64,000 nt of DNA from Ashinkailepas kermadecensis (lineage: Eukaryota > Arthropoda > Thecostraca > Neolepadidae). This document shows, piece by piece, positions 1-10,930 of the stretch. The position numbers were made by a program, and so were the translations under genes. Location: contig JAOTOM010005143.1 in the NCBI GenBank assembly GCA_034440615.1, positions 428,001 through 492,000 of the forward strand. The letters run 5' to 3'. The notes beneath the pieces were generated by a model. It saw nothing but the letters and a program-made list of their open reading frames with translations, was not told the DNA's origin and did no database searches. Position 1 is the first letter of the stretch; the number at the start of each line of letters is the position of its first letter.

Positions 1-836
1 GGGGTGGTCTCTTATCTCCTGGTGGACTCCTCTTCTCTACCAGGCGCCTCCTCTGCCAAATTACTGGCAACCTTTCCTATCTTAGTGGCCTTGTTATTTC
101 CCGGGGACCTCTTAGCCGTCTTCGAGCCTTCTTTTCCGCCTGGGAGCCATCTCTCTTATCCAATGGCCTTTCTCTCCTATTTTAGGGGCTCCTCGTTCAT
201 CATGGGGTCTCATTTCCAATCTTGTGTCGTTCTCTTCCGAATTAGGTGCCTCCTGCCACGTCTCTGGATCATCCTTTTCTGTCTCGGTGGAACCTAACCC
301 GTTTGGGGCCTGCTTTTGCGTCTCCGAAACCTCATCTCATATCCACTGGCTTCCTTTTCCGTCTAAGGGCCTCCTCTCATATTCTGGGGCCTCCTTTCCG
401 GTGTTGGGGCCTCCTTTACAATCCTGGTTTCCTCCGTGCCATTTTTGACACTCTCTTGATTTATGGGGACTCCTATCCTCTCCTAGGTGACTCCTTTTTC
501 AAATTAGGGGCCTCCTCTCACGTCATGGGGGCCTCCTTATCTGTGTTTGGATTCTCATTATCCTCTTAGCAGGGTGCTTTAGCGTCCTAGTCCTAGATCT
601 TCTCTTCTAGGGTCCTCCTCTTCCAAAATATGGCCTCATCTGGCTGGTCTCGGTGGCCTTCTCTCATTCCTGCGGAGACCTTCTTACCCGTCTTGGGGCC
701 CCTATTGCGTTCGGAGAAATCTCCCCTATCATGTCTTAATTTTATATTGCAGGGGCATCCTCTTCCGTCTTGGGGGCCTCGTTTTCAAATTAAGAATATC
801 CTGCCATCCATCGGAAGCCTTTTCGTCTAACCTGGG
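1..836. repeat. diverged flank of the 20-bp C/T-G minisatellite
   Basis: Irregular copies of GGGGCCTCCT-type units occur throughout, separated by non-repetitive bases, and grade into the regular array that starts near 837. The short open frames here are by-products of the low stop-codon content. No gene is supported. Confidence 0.6.
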
Positions 837-2290
837 TGGCTTCTTGCCCGTCTCGGTGGCATCCTTTCCGTCCTGAGGGCCTCCTTTTCGTGCTGGGGGC
901 CTCCTTTTCGTCCTGGGGCCTCCTTTTCGTCCTGGGAGCTACCTCCCAACCTCTGTTCTACGTCTTGGGGCTTCCTTTTCGTCCTGGGGGGCTTCCTTTT
1001 CGTCCTGGGGGCCTCCTTTTCGTCCTGGGGGCCTCCTCCCAATCTCTGTTCTACGTCTTGGGGGCCTCCTGTTCGTCCTTGGGTGCATCCTATTCGTTCT
1101 GGGGGCCTCCTTTTCGTTCTGGGGGCCTCCTTTTAGTCATGGGGGCCTCCTCCCAATCTCTGTTCTACGTCTTGGGGGCCTCCTTTGCGTCCTGGGCCAT
1201 CCTTTTCGTCCTGGGGGCCTCCCTTTCGTCCTGGGGGCCACTTCCCAATATCTGTTCTACGTCTTAGGGGCCTCCTGTTCGTCCTGGGGGCGTCCTTTTC
1301 GTCCTGGGGGCCTCCTTTTCGTCCTGGGAACCTCCTTTTCGTCCTCGGGGCCTCCTTTTCGTCCTGGGGACCTCCTTTTCGTCATGGGGGCCACCTCTCA
1401 ATCTCTGTTCTACGTCTTAGGGGCCTCCTTTTCGTCCTTGGGTGCATCCTTTTCGTCTTGGGGGCCTCCTTTTCGTCCTTGGGGCCTCCTTTTCGTCCTG
1501 GGGCCCCCTTTTCGTCCTGCGGCCTCCTCCCAATCTCTGTTCTACGTCTTGGGGCCTCCTTTTCGTCCTGGGGGCCTCCTCCCAATCTCTGTTCTACGTC
1601 TTGGGGCCTCCTTTGCGTCCTGGGGCATCCTTTTCGTCCGGGGGGCGTCCTTTTCGTCCTGGGGGCCACCTCCCAATCTCTGTTCTGCGTCTTAGGGGCC
1701 TCCTGTCCGTCCTGGGGGCCTCCTTTTCGTCCTGGGGGCCTCCTTTTCATCCTGGGGGCCTCCTTTTCGTCCTGGAGCCTCCTTTTCGTCCTGGGGGCCT
1801 CCTTTTCGTCAGGGGGGCCACTTCCAAATCTCTGTTCTATGTCTTAGGGGCCTCCTTTTCGTCCGGGGGCCTTCTTTTCGTCCTGGGGACCTCATCCCAA
1901 TCTCTGTTCTACGTCTATGGGGCCTCCCTCTCGTCCTGGGTGCATCCTTTTCGTCCTGGGGGGCCTCTTTTTCGTCCTGGGGGCCTCCTTTTTCGTCTTG
2001 GTGCCCTCCTCCCAATCTCTGTTCTACGTCTTGGGGCCTCCTTTTCGTCCTGGGGCCTCTTTTTCGTCCTGGGGGCCTCCTTTTCGTCCTGAGGGCCTCC
2101 TCCCAATCTCTGTTCTACGTCTTGGTGCCTTCTTTTCGTCATGGGGGCCTCCTTTTCGTCATAACGGCCTCCTTTTCGTCATGGGCTTCCTTTTCGTCCT
2201 GGGGGCCTCCTCCCAATCTCTGTTCTACGTCTCTTATAGAGACCTGATTATATTTCCTGGGGGCCTCGTCAGTCTTGAGGCCTCATTGAC
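837..2290. repeat. 20-bp minisatellite (CCTCCTTTTCGTCCTGGGGG) with a recurrent interspersed module
   Basis: The basic unit is 20 bp. Because 20 is not a multiple of 3, every frame translates into a 20-residue periodic peptide, and neither strand of the unit contains a stop. A second module of about 28 bp, built around CCCAATCTCTGTTCTACGTC, replaces basic units at 13 places (near 941, 1031, 1151, 1242, 1393, 1527, 1586, 1671, 1810, 1895, 2008, 2099 and 2209), giving a higher-order structure with variable spacing. The several 100-220 codon open frames here are therefore not evidence of coding. Confidence 0.9.
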
Positions 2291-2905
2291 AGCATGATCT
2301 TCTGTCCCGTCGGCCTCCTTGCTCACCTTTTTTGCTGTGCATTTGCGGATAGGGGCCTCCTCAAATTTCAGGGGGGCGGCGCCCCCCCCCAGTTTCACGG
2401 CAGGGGGCGTTTGCCCCCGCTGCCCCCTCCGGTGGCGACGCCCTTGGTTCCACCTCATGTAGCTTTCCAATGGAAGAGAGCTTTCATGAAATCCGTCCTA
2501 CTCGGAAAACGCAAAATCGCAAAAAGTCATGAAGAGCGGATGGCTATATCGGATACTTATAACAAGAACGCATGTTTTTTTGCTTGGTCAGCGAAATCTT
2601 GGCCACTTTTACTTCCACCGTCAAATTTGTCAATTTTGATGGGCCAGGGGTCACGCGAGGTCACGAGGTCATGAGGTTACGAGGTAAAATGTAGGAAATA
2701 CTGATATTATATTTGGGGAATGTTTCAGTTGATCCTTTTTCTTCTGAAACATATGTACTTTTCCACCCTTCCCGCTTCTTATTCATGAGATATCCATCGT
2801 CAAACCAACCCATGTTATTTGACCTAAAAATAATGCAGGAGGCTATAGCTCAAAAACCGTTGGCCGAATCGAGTTGAAATTTCCACAGCCGTCTTTAGAG
2901 CCACA
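2291..2905. other. non-coding stretch with a G/C-rich element end
   Basis: No gene seen. A G-run and C-run block at about 2,368-2,450, ending in GGTGGCGACGCC, resembles another sequence in this window (near 26,897), which suggests the end of a short DNA element. A short run of GAGGTCAC-like units lies at 2,648-2,684. Confidence 0.4.
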
Positions 2906-2907
2906 GA

Positions 2908-3925
2908 CTACCCTGCGAGCAAATTTTGGTCCCAATCAAACATTATGGGGTGAAGTGCATTGGTCGATCTGTCGTAGAACGCACCAGCAGTGACCCTGGC
3001 CGGTTGGAGACGGTGTCGCGAAGGGGCACGGCCAGGTCCAGTCGGGGATGGGGGTACCGGTGGGGGATTGGATGGAAACCGGGTCTGGGTCTGAGGGGTG
3101 GTGGGGGTGGGATGGTGCGGGGTGGATGTGGGAGGCCCTGCCCGAGGTGGGGTGGTGGTGGGCATAGGCTGGGTCTGAGGTGAGTTTGAGGGGGAGGAAG
3201 CCGGGTCCGAGCTGGGGTGGACATGGGAGGAGGGTGTGGGAGGGCCCGCGGTGGGGAGGGTGTGGGAGGAGACCGGGTCCACGATGAGGGGATGTGGGAG
3301 AAGGCCGGGTCTGCGGTGGAGTGGATGTGGGAGGAGGCCGGGTCCGCGGTGGGGTGGTCTGAGAAGGAGTGATGGGCGGTGGGGCGGTGGAGTCGAGGAT
3401 CGGTGGGTCGGTGGAGCTGAGGATCGGTGGGGCGATGGGATCGGGGGTCGGAGGGGCGGTGGAGGCGAGGATCGGTGGGGCGTTGAGGAGGGACTAGGGA
3501 GGTGTGCCGGGCTCCGGGAGCCGGCTGCTGGTGGAATGATAGGGCGAGTGGGGGCTGGTGCTGGACTGGATATGGATTTAGGTGTCGAGGAAAGCGCCGC
3601 TGCGTAGCTGCACCCGGTGGTAGGTGCGATGTGAGAGGTCGAGGTTGTGTCGGTGGAGATGTCAGTGGTGGAGTTGGTATTGTGTAAGTGTTGTCGTGCT
3701 GCTGTGTGTGGCACGCTGTGAGCTGCCGCATACCGGCACACCTCCCCCTCGTATGCCCACTTGGGGAAGTCTGGGTCGGTGGCGGGGTGTGGCGCATCAC
3801 AGGCTGCACATCTTGTTTCGGATGATGTGCAGTCGGATGTCGTGTGGTTACCGGCACACTGGCAGTAGCGTGGTATTTGCGACGCGCTTGCGCGTTCGCC
3901 ATGATCAAAACGAAGACAACAGCGT
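2908..3925 (-). pseudogene. non-LTR retrotransposon ORF1 (gag-like, zinc knuckles plus Pro-rich tail)
   Basis: One minus-strand frame is open for about 335 codons, following a TGA near 3,928. Near its N-terminal end it shows two zinc-knuckle-like motifs. The first, at about 3,829-3,864, reads C-Q-C-A-G-N-H-T-T-S-D-C, one residue short of the usual spacing. The second, at about 3,760-3,810, reads C-A-A-C-D-A-P-H-P-A-T-D-P-D-F-P-K-W, with Phe where the last Cys normally lies. Then comes a short spacer with the gag-typical YAAALS, followed by about 180 residues rich in Pro, Thr, Ser and His made of imperfect short repeats. Zinc-knuckle gags of this kind occur in I-group and Jockey-group LINEs, where ORF1 binds the element RNA. 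No start or N-terminal domain is recognisable and no ORF2 follows on this strand. It is read as an orphan, 5'-decayed ORF1. Confidence 0.65.
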
Positions 3926-3929
3926 CACC

Positions 3930-5730
3930 GTAGTGATAGAGGCACATAGAGGCGTACCTCGTATGCCTTGTCGTATATATGTGCGTGTGATGGCAGCTGT
4001 AGCGCGTTAAATGACATAACTAAGGTGTTTTGTGTTGACCGTAGCTCCCGTTTAAGGTGATCTATCGTGGCTATGGCGTCTAGGAGGGCTGTGGCGTCGA
4101 GCAGTGTGGCGATGCTGTCGAGTGGTAAGTTATCCAGCTCTGGGGCGCAAATGTATCCCCGGCTGGAGTTCGGTGTGCAATGTAGCGTGAAGGAGCAGCG
4201 CCGGTTGTTGAAAGTACATGTGTGTCTAGAAGCGTTTGTGTGTCAGCGCTGCTCTGTGTCTGAACTATGGTGTGGGTGGTGTGTCTGTTGATCATGGAGT
4301 GTGGTGATTACAGACATGGGTGTAGCCACGGTTTCGAAATTTGGGAGGGGGGGGGGGGACCAGGGCCGTGGTAAGTTTGGACAGGTTAGAGGGGTAGCCC
4401 CGCCTATCCCCCCCCCCCACACATACACACAAAATATTGCATTTCAGCCACTTTATTTTCTGTCTGGGCTTGACAGCTACCATTGTTAAAAATAATATTT
4501 GGGGGGACAAAAAGTCCAGCCAAAATTAGCAAGCTTCCCTGCCTTATCACTGCCTATGAAGCTTGATGTCGTATGTGCTGGGCACGATTTTGCAATCATC
4601 CTAGAGCAATGCTGTAAGCACGTTAAACGTTGCTCTCTTGTAGCAGCAAAAACATACAATATTGGACGATGATTTTATTGTAGTAAATATGGACATACAA
4701 TAACCTTTCCATGCTTTTCTGTTTTACGGTGACACATTTCGATGCAATGACAACCAGGGTGGATAAAGGGTGTGGCAATACGGACATGTGCCCCCACATG
4801 GAAGGTGGCGTCCCTCCGGCCGGGAAAAGGCGCCCCTCTAAAAAGGTTCCAGCGTGCCCGCTCCAATTTCTCAGCCAGAGGCGCCTCTAGGAAAGAAAAA
4901 GGCACCCCTTGGAAGGAAAGGCGGCCCTTTGGGAAGGACCGAGTGAATCCCGCCCCTCGAATTTGTCAGCCAGATGGCCCCTCCAGGTGCTTTCGCAGTG
5001 GCGCCGCTCTAAAGAAATGAAGCCCCTCAAGACAAGTGCCCCCATGACAATTCCTGGATCCACCTCTGATTACAACATTGCTCTCTCGCGGTTATGAACT
5101 CCGGCTGGTTATAAAATCGTGCGCATTCATGTGCAAATTTGACGACTTCCGTTAGACCATTAACAGGAAAGCGGACAATTTGTTAAAATATTTATATTTT
5201 ATATGTCCGGAACAGCAATGTGGCAGTGTAAATTATGCGGGGAAAAAAACGAAAAAAACGAGAAAAAAGGCTCGTCACCGTTCGGTTTCTTCCCGGGGGT
5301 AAATGTTAGCTGGGAAACAGAGAGAAGTGAGGGATTTTGTGTGGGAGGTTTTCCTTCCAGAGTCACGGGAGTGCTCGTCTAGGGTGCCTGGATGCATTGG
5401 GTATTGCTGTCTTGCTATTGGAGTCTTCGCTGCTTCTGCCGCTACAGGTTTTTCTTCTCTCTCAAACCTTGAACCTTGCTGGAGCTCTTCGTACTTGCTG
5501 ACTTATGCCTGTGAACCTTACCGACGGGGGACCAGCAGGTCACGACGTCGGCAGCAGCTGCGACAATTCCTGCGCTGCCGACAGTGACTGTTCCGACGGC
5601 GGCCCGAGTGGCGCGGCCGAGTGACGGGTGTGTGGCGAGAGTGACACGACTGAGTGATGTTGTGACATCGGTCGGCCGGTCAGTGGGTCGCGTTCACAGC
5701 GCCTTCTGGTGTCCCGCACGCCAGCCACCG
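3930..5730. other. non-coding; low-complexity runs and a degenerate GGCGCCCCTC repeat
   Basis: No gene seen. G-run and C-run tracts lie near 4,347-4,360 and 4,409-4,420. A degenerate tandem of GGCRCCCCTY-type units occupies about 4,790-5,060. The part up to about 4,290 may be the decayed 5' portion of the gag-bearing element to the left, but I could not align it. Confidence 0.4.
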
Positions 5731-5732
5731 AA

Positions 5733-7190
5733 CGATACCTCCTGTATACGGTAATACCAGCCACCGGACAGTACCTCTGTATATGGTAATACCAGCCACA
5801 GGACGACACCTCCTGCGTATACGGTAATACCGGACACCGGACGATACCTCCTGTATACGGTAATACCAGCCACCGGACAGTACCTCTGTATATGGTAATA
5901 CCAGCCACAGGACGACACCTCCTGCGTATACGGTAATACCGGACACCGGACGATACCTCCTGTATACGGTAATACCAGCCACCGGACAGTACCTCTGTAT
6001 ATGGTAATACCAGCCACAGGACGACACCTCCTGCGTATACGGTAATACCGGACACCGGACGATTCCTCCTGTATACGGTAATACCAGCCACCGGACAGTA
6101 CCTCTGTATATGGTAATACCAGCCACAGGACGACACCTCCTGCGTATACGGTAATACCGGACACCGGACGATACCTCCTGTATACGGTAATACAAGCCAC
6201 CGGACAGTACCTCTGTATATGGTAATACCAGCTAGAGGACGACACCTCCCGCGTATACGGTAATACCGGACACCGGACGATACCTCCTGTATACGGTAAT
6301 ACCAGCCACCGGATAGTACCTCTGTATATGGTAATACCAGCTAGAGGACGACACCTCCTGCGTATACGGTAATACCGGACACCGGACGATACCTCCTGTA
6401 TACGGTAATACCAGCCACCGGACAGTACCTCTGTATATGGTAATACCAGCCACAGGACGACACCTCCTGCGTATACGGTAATACCGGACACCGGACGATA
6501 CCTCCTGTATACGGTAATACCAGCCACCGGACAGTACCTCTGTATATGGTAATACCAGCTACAGGACGACACCTCCTGCGTATACGGTAATACCGGACAC
6601 CGGACGATACCTCCTGTATACGATAATACCAGCCACCGGACAGTACCTTTGTATATGGTAATACCAGCCACAGGACGACACCTCCTGCGTATACGGTAAT
6701 ACCGGACACCGGACGATACCTCCTGTATACGGTAATACCAGCCACCGGACAGTACCTCTGTATATGGTAATACCAGCCACAGGACGACACCTTCTGCGTA
6801 TACGGTAATACCGGACACCGGACGATACCTCTTGTATACGGTAATACCAGCCACCGGACAGTACCTCTGTATATGGTAATACCAGCCACAGGACGACACC
6901 TCCTGCGTATACGGTAATACCGGCCAGCGGACGGTAACTCCTGTGTGTATGGTAATACCAGCCACAGGACGACACCTTCTGTGTATATGATAATACCGGA
7001 CACCGGACAGTACCTCTGTATATGGTAATACCGGACACCGGACAGTACCTCTGTATATGGTAATACCAGACACCGGACAGTACCTCTGTATATGGTAATA
7101 CCAGCCACAGGACGACACCTCCTGCGTATATGATAATACCGGACACCGGACGATACCTCCTGTGTATGCGGTAATACCAGCCACCGAACG
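5733..7190 (-). repeat. 109-bp higher-order minisatellite (three about 36-bp subunits)
   Basis: The same phase recurs at 5,733, 5,842 and 5,951, which fixes the period at 109 bp. Each unit has three related subunits of 36-37 bp, each containing GGTAATACC on the plus strand. About 13 units are present; the last 250 bp (from about 6,940) are rearranged and more diverged. On the minus strand the unit has no stop codon in any frame, so a 533-codon open frame (5,694-7,295) and several others overlap here. With a period of 3n+1 these translate into the same periodic peptide in all frames. I do not treat them as genes. Confidence 0.9.
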
Positions 7191-7839
7191 AAAATAAGGG
7201 AATGTGCGGAATTGTGGGCCAATTTGGCAATTTGGAGTGGGAATTGGGGAGCAAGTTACCTGCTCACCTACTAAGGTAGGTACGAGAAGTGGCAAATACT
7301 AGAACCGAAAGCCCAACGAGGAAGTCTGTTAGTGACCAGTGGGCTCTTACTGGGCTTTGATGTGCTGCTTAGTCAGCTCTGAAAATTCCATGTATTCACT
7401 AGTGTTTCCAGGACGGGCATATCAGTCCAGCCAACAAAAAGAAAACAGCCTGATTTGGAGCAAACTTGTTCTTCAATATCAATTTATGCAAAACGTAGTC
7501 GCATTTTATGAAAGTGTTGATATGAGCTCATGCTTCGGTAGGAATCTACTAAGCTTTTCAAATTCAAAGATTTTTAAAATTTGTGAGAATTAGTTTTTAC
7601 TTAACCGTACCAAACGACTGAAAACCAACTTTTCGGATCTGCACAATGCATGCAATTTGGGGAAATATATAGAAGAGGCCCTAAGGGCACTTTTAGTATA
7701 CAAAATTGTTTTTCCAGTGTCTTAATGTAATTTGAAAGAATTTTTAATTCACATAATTGGGAAATGAAAACTTTTTGACATAAGCATTTCAAGTTGTACT
7801 TATATTTCAATAAGTAGTCATTTCATCAAGGAAATAAGG
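7191..7839. other. no feature recognised
   Basis: A/T-rich sequence with short open frames only. Nothing recognisable. Confidence 0.4.
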
Positions 7840-8165
7840 TATTATTGTGCATTAAGGTGGCAACAAGACAAGTTTTTACATACATTTGCCTCCATAAAAC
7901 AAACAAATGGGTTAGGTTTGGTTAGGTCAGGTTAGTTTAAGTTTTGTAAGTTGGAAAATTTTTGTAAACATTAAAACATTTGTATTTTATTTTGGGAATT
8001 ATTTTCCTTCAAAAGCAGCTGATGTTAGGTTAGGTTAGGATGGGGTGTGTTTTTTAACTTCAAAAGTTTTCAGAAAATAAATTGCTCCATTTTTGTGTGA
8101 TTTTTTTCTCCAAAGTAAGGTTAGTCTGGGTTATGTTACGTTACGTTGCATAATTATTTAATTTT
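7840..8165 (+). repeat. TTAGG-rich dispersed repeat, copy 1
   Basis: Shares an ordered block with copies near 10,505 and 27,150: ATTATTGTGC, TTAAGGTG, AAGACAA, then AAACAAATGGGTTAGG and several TTAGG steps. The TTAGG tracts are short and embedded in a longer common sequence, so this is a dispersed repeat and not telomere sequence. Confidence 0.6.
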
Positions 8166-9764
8166 TTTAAACATTTATTTTTATGCTATGTTATATAACT
8201 CAAAGCCCCCTTTTTGGTGTTATTTTGCTCACAGCCTGAGTGGGGAAAATCCGAGAACAATTTGTTCTGGGGATGGGGAGGGGGCGGGGGTACAGTCATT
8301 ATTTTTTCTGCCTCACCTCATTTGGGTGCCTTGGGCGGCCTCTGACTAAAACGACACAATTTCACACTCCTACAATGTTGGTGCGCGCAAAATCGACGAA
8401 GTGTTTCAGGTCACATAATTTTCTTTTCCATCATGGTTTCAGCAATGAACGGAAGAACCTCCTACAATCGCACGATAGGCTATTTCATCAGCCCTCCCTT
8501 GTCTCAGCCATTAGCAAGGGGTGTTGTACTTTCGGAAGTTAAGCGATGTGTTTGTAGCTTCTGACAAGACGAGGTGCAGCCAAGGTGGGGGCCTAGCCAC
8601 CCACCTATGAACCAAAAATACACTAGATGAAGCAATACATTTTGAGATTTTCACCACGTGAACCAGACAGTTTTGCCACGCTTAGCGCGCCGAAAGCAGA
8701 TTCTGTTTCTCCCCGTTTTTTTAGATCGCCTCCTTAAGAAAATCCTGGCGCGCCCCTGCTGACAAGTAACCTGTTTATGCAATATCAATGATCAATGCAC
8801 GGGGCGGGAAGAAGCAAAATCACTTAATACCAGCAGTCATAATAGAAATAACCTAACCCGCCTTCATGGTCGTCACAAAGAGACGAATTAACGTTTCAGG
8901 GCATGGCCTAAGTACTGGTGGCGCCCCTGCCAGCTTCTAATGGAGAAATGGGTAACACTTTATTGGGGAGGTGTCCACGCATCCCACTGCTATGCGGTTG
9001 TTATAAGTATCCCAGTGGTGACTGTCTCCATGGGTTATACAATACATGTTTTTTCTTCCTAATGTTGGTATTAAGCCGAGAAGCAGAGGCGAAAAAAGCC
9101 AACGACACGCCGGCGCACGTCGGTGACAGCTAAAGGGACACGGAAGACTAATGAGACAGCCAAAGGCTGACATGTCTTTTTCTTTCCAAGCTTGAAAACA
9201 CTTTTCTTTTTTAAATCAATCGTATCAATCCATTTCTGGGCTAGTTTACATTAGAATATGGCATATTTTATATAGTGGTAACGTCCTTATAAGACAGCTG
9301 CTGGCTGAAAAAAAATATGCGGTACAAGTGGCGGCCTATGCTAAATTCTCATAGACGTCGGCGGTATGCCGGTGAGACAGCAAGTGAGCTGTCTCATGCG
9401 GGACATTTGTGGCGCGTTGAACCTTATTGAATGACCTAGCTGAACGAAGTAGAATCGGATCCTGGGAAATGACGTCATGGAAGTTAAGGGCATCTGCTTG
9501 CCCTTAATTAGCGCAATAATTCGTGAAACAAAAACCAAATAAACACGAAGACAATTTTTTTTCTCGCAACTTCCAACAGATACCAAAAACATTACCACTT
9601 TCTTTCATGGATCCGCGGGTACATATATAGTTTTCTGTGATGTCATTTGGGGAACAAATTATACCTGGTGGTTTGAATGGTTTCCCCTTGAATGGTATGA
9701 AATTGAATCTCCTTGAATGGTATGAAGTAGTCTTGGGTTTTCCATGCTCTTTGTCCACCGGTTG
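8166..9764. other. no gene; unassigned repeat-like sequence
   Basis: G-rich and GCGCCCCTG-type motifs near 8,580-8,760 and 8,920 resemble ends of short DNA elements. No coding region is recognised. Confidence 0.35.
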
Positions 9765-9929
9765 TTGGTTGGCTATTGGTTTTACGACACGTCGACCGTT
9801 GAGTCATATAGCGTCGCCAATCTCTCACGCCGATTGGTCGCGGGCGAAGAGTAGCGACAGGTGAGATTCGAACCCACAATCTTTCGATTGTGAGACGAGC
9901 ATCTAACCCCTAGACCACTCGTCCCCCCC
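9765..9929 (-). mobile_element. tRNA-derived SINE with 14-bp target-site duplication
   Basis: The minus strand starts with a tRNA-like head. Box A-like TGGTCTAGGGG and box B-like GGTTCGAATC are correctly spaced, the T-arm is intact (stem GTGGG/CTCAC), and the anticodon loop CTCACAA would read CAC (valine). The acceptor and anticodon stems do not pair, so it is not a functional tRNA gene. About 90 bp of unrelated tail follows. TTGTCCACCGGTTG occurs exactly at 9,751-9,764 and again at 9,930-9,943, flanking the unit as a target-site duplication. Internal RNA polymerase III promoter boxes are the expected driver of SINE transcription. Confidence 0.7.
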
Positions 9930-9943
9930 TTGTCCACCGGTTG

Positions 9944-10250
9944 GTACGTTCATCAAGTCCTCGGTGGGAATAAAGACAATTCTGCGTTCTTTTTTGCCCT
10001 TGAGGAACAACAAGTTGAAGCACGGAGGGCAGCTCTTGCGCGTAAAGAATATGTCCTTCGGTGCTGGAGGAAAGTGGGAACGATGGTGCAGACCGGTGCC
10101 CAATGATGATGTCAACGCATCACCAGGAGCAGGTAATTAATGTTTTTTTTTGTGGTGATTCACTGGACAATTCCATGCAAGCAAGGAATGTATTTTCTTG
10201 TGCTGGCTATGCCTGCTGACCAGGTTTACGTACCTAGGTAAAAAAGTGAA
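9944..10250. other. no feature recognised
   Basis: Follows the SINE duplication; nothing recognisable. Confidence 0.35.
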
Positions 10251-10930
10251 TGCTTAAAAAAATATAAATAACAATTAAACATAACCTGACCTCCCTTTGA
10301 ATACAAAAATCAAGGAAGGAAACTGGAAAATTTCAAACAATGTTTTCTTCAAATTACCCAACTTATAAAAACCTAACACAACCTAATGAAACCTAACATA
10401 ATACGTTTTGAAATAAAAACAGTTTCCAATTTTGTTTCGAGAATTTTGTAGATTTTTAAAAACATTTCCAGCTTATGAAACCAAAACTAACGTAACCAAA
10501 CTAGTATTATTGCAGTTTAAGGTGATCACAAGACAATTTTGCACACATTCTACTTCATAAACCATACAAAGGGGTTAGTTTTCGTTAAGTTAGGTTAGGT
10601 TAGGCTTTTGTTGTAAGTTATGCTTTTTTGGAAAAAATGGGCAATTAAAAAAAAATGTTGAAGTATTCTTTGTTCAAAAACAGTTTAGGCTGGGTTAGGT
10701 TAGGTTTGGTTAGGTTTTTGCTTGTCAATTTTTTTAAAGAAAATAATTGTTTGCAAATTATCCATTTTTAACATATAATTTGTATTGCATGGAAAGTTAG
10801 GCTAGGTTAGGTTATGTTACATATTTTTTTGTTTGTTTTGAGTGTTACTTTGTATGCTATATTACAACAACTTTGTATGCTACTTACTTACTTACAACTT
10901 TGTATGCTATACTTTGTATGCTATTGCCGC
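10251..10930. repeat. TTAGG-rich dispersed repeat, copy 2 (fold-back form)
   Basis: The left half carries CCTAA-type steps (aacctaacac, aacctaatg) and the right half TTAGG-type steps, meeting near 10,500. This gives an inverted organisation. The right half aligns in order with the copy at 7,840. The 3' end contains four CTTTGTATGCTA units at about 10,849-10,925. Confidence 0.6.
10849..10925 (+). repeat. short tandem of CTTTGTATGCTAT units
   Basis: CTTTGTATGCTAY is repeated four times with variable spacers, including a short ACTT run. Confidence 0.7.

Noticed and set aside
836..2297. Several 100-220 codon frames on both strands
   Set aside because: By-products of the stop-free 20-bp unit; periodic 20-residue peptide, no start or splice context.
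5694..7295. 533-codon minus-strand open frame and four overlapping ones
   Set aside because: They read the 109-bp minisatellite, which has no stop in any minus frame; the peptide is periodic and the same in all frames.
9850..9929. Functional tRNA-Val gene
   Set aside because: Acceptor and anticodon stems do not pair; the unit has a SINE tail and target duplications.
7920..10830. TTAGG runs as a telomere or interstitial telomere
   Set aside because: Tracts are at most three or four units, imperfect, and embedded in a longer shared repeat.
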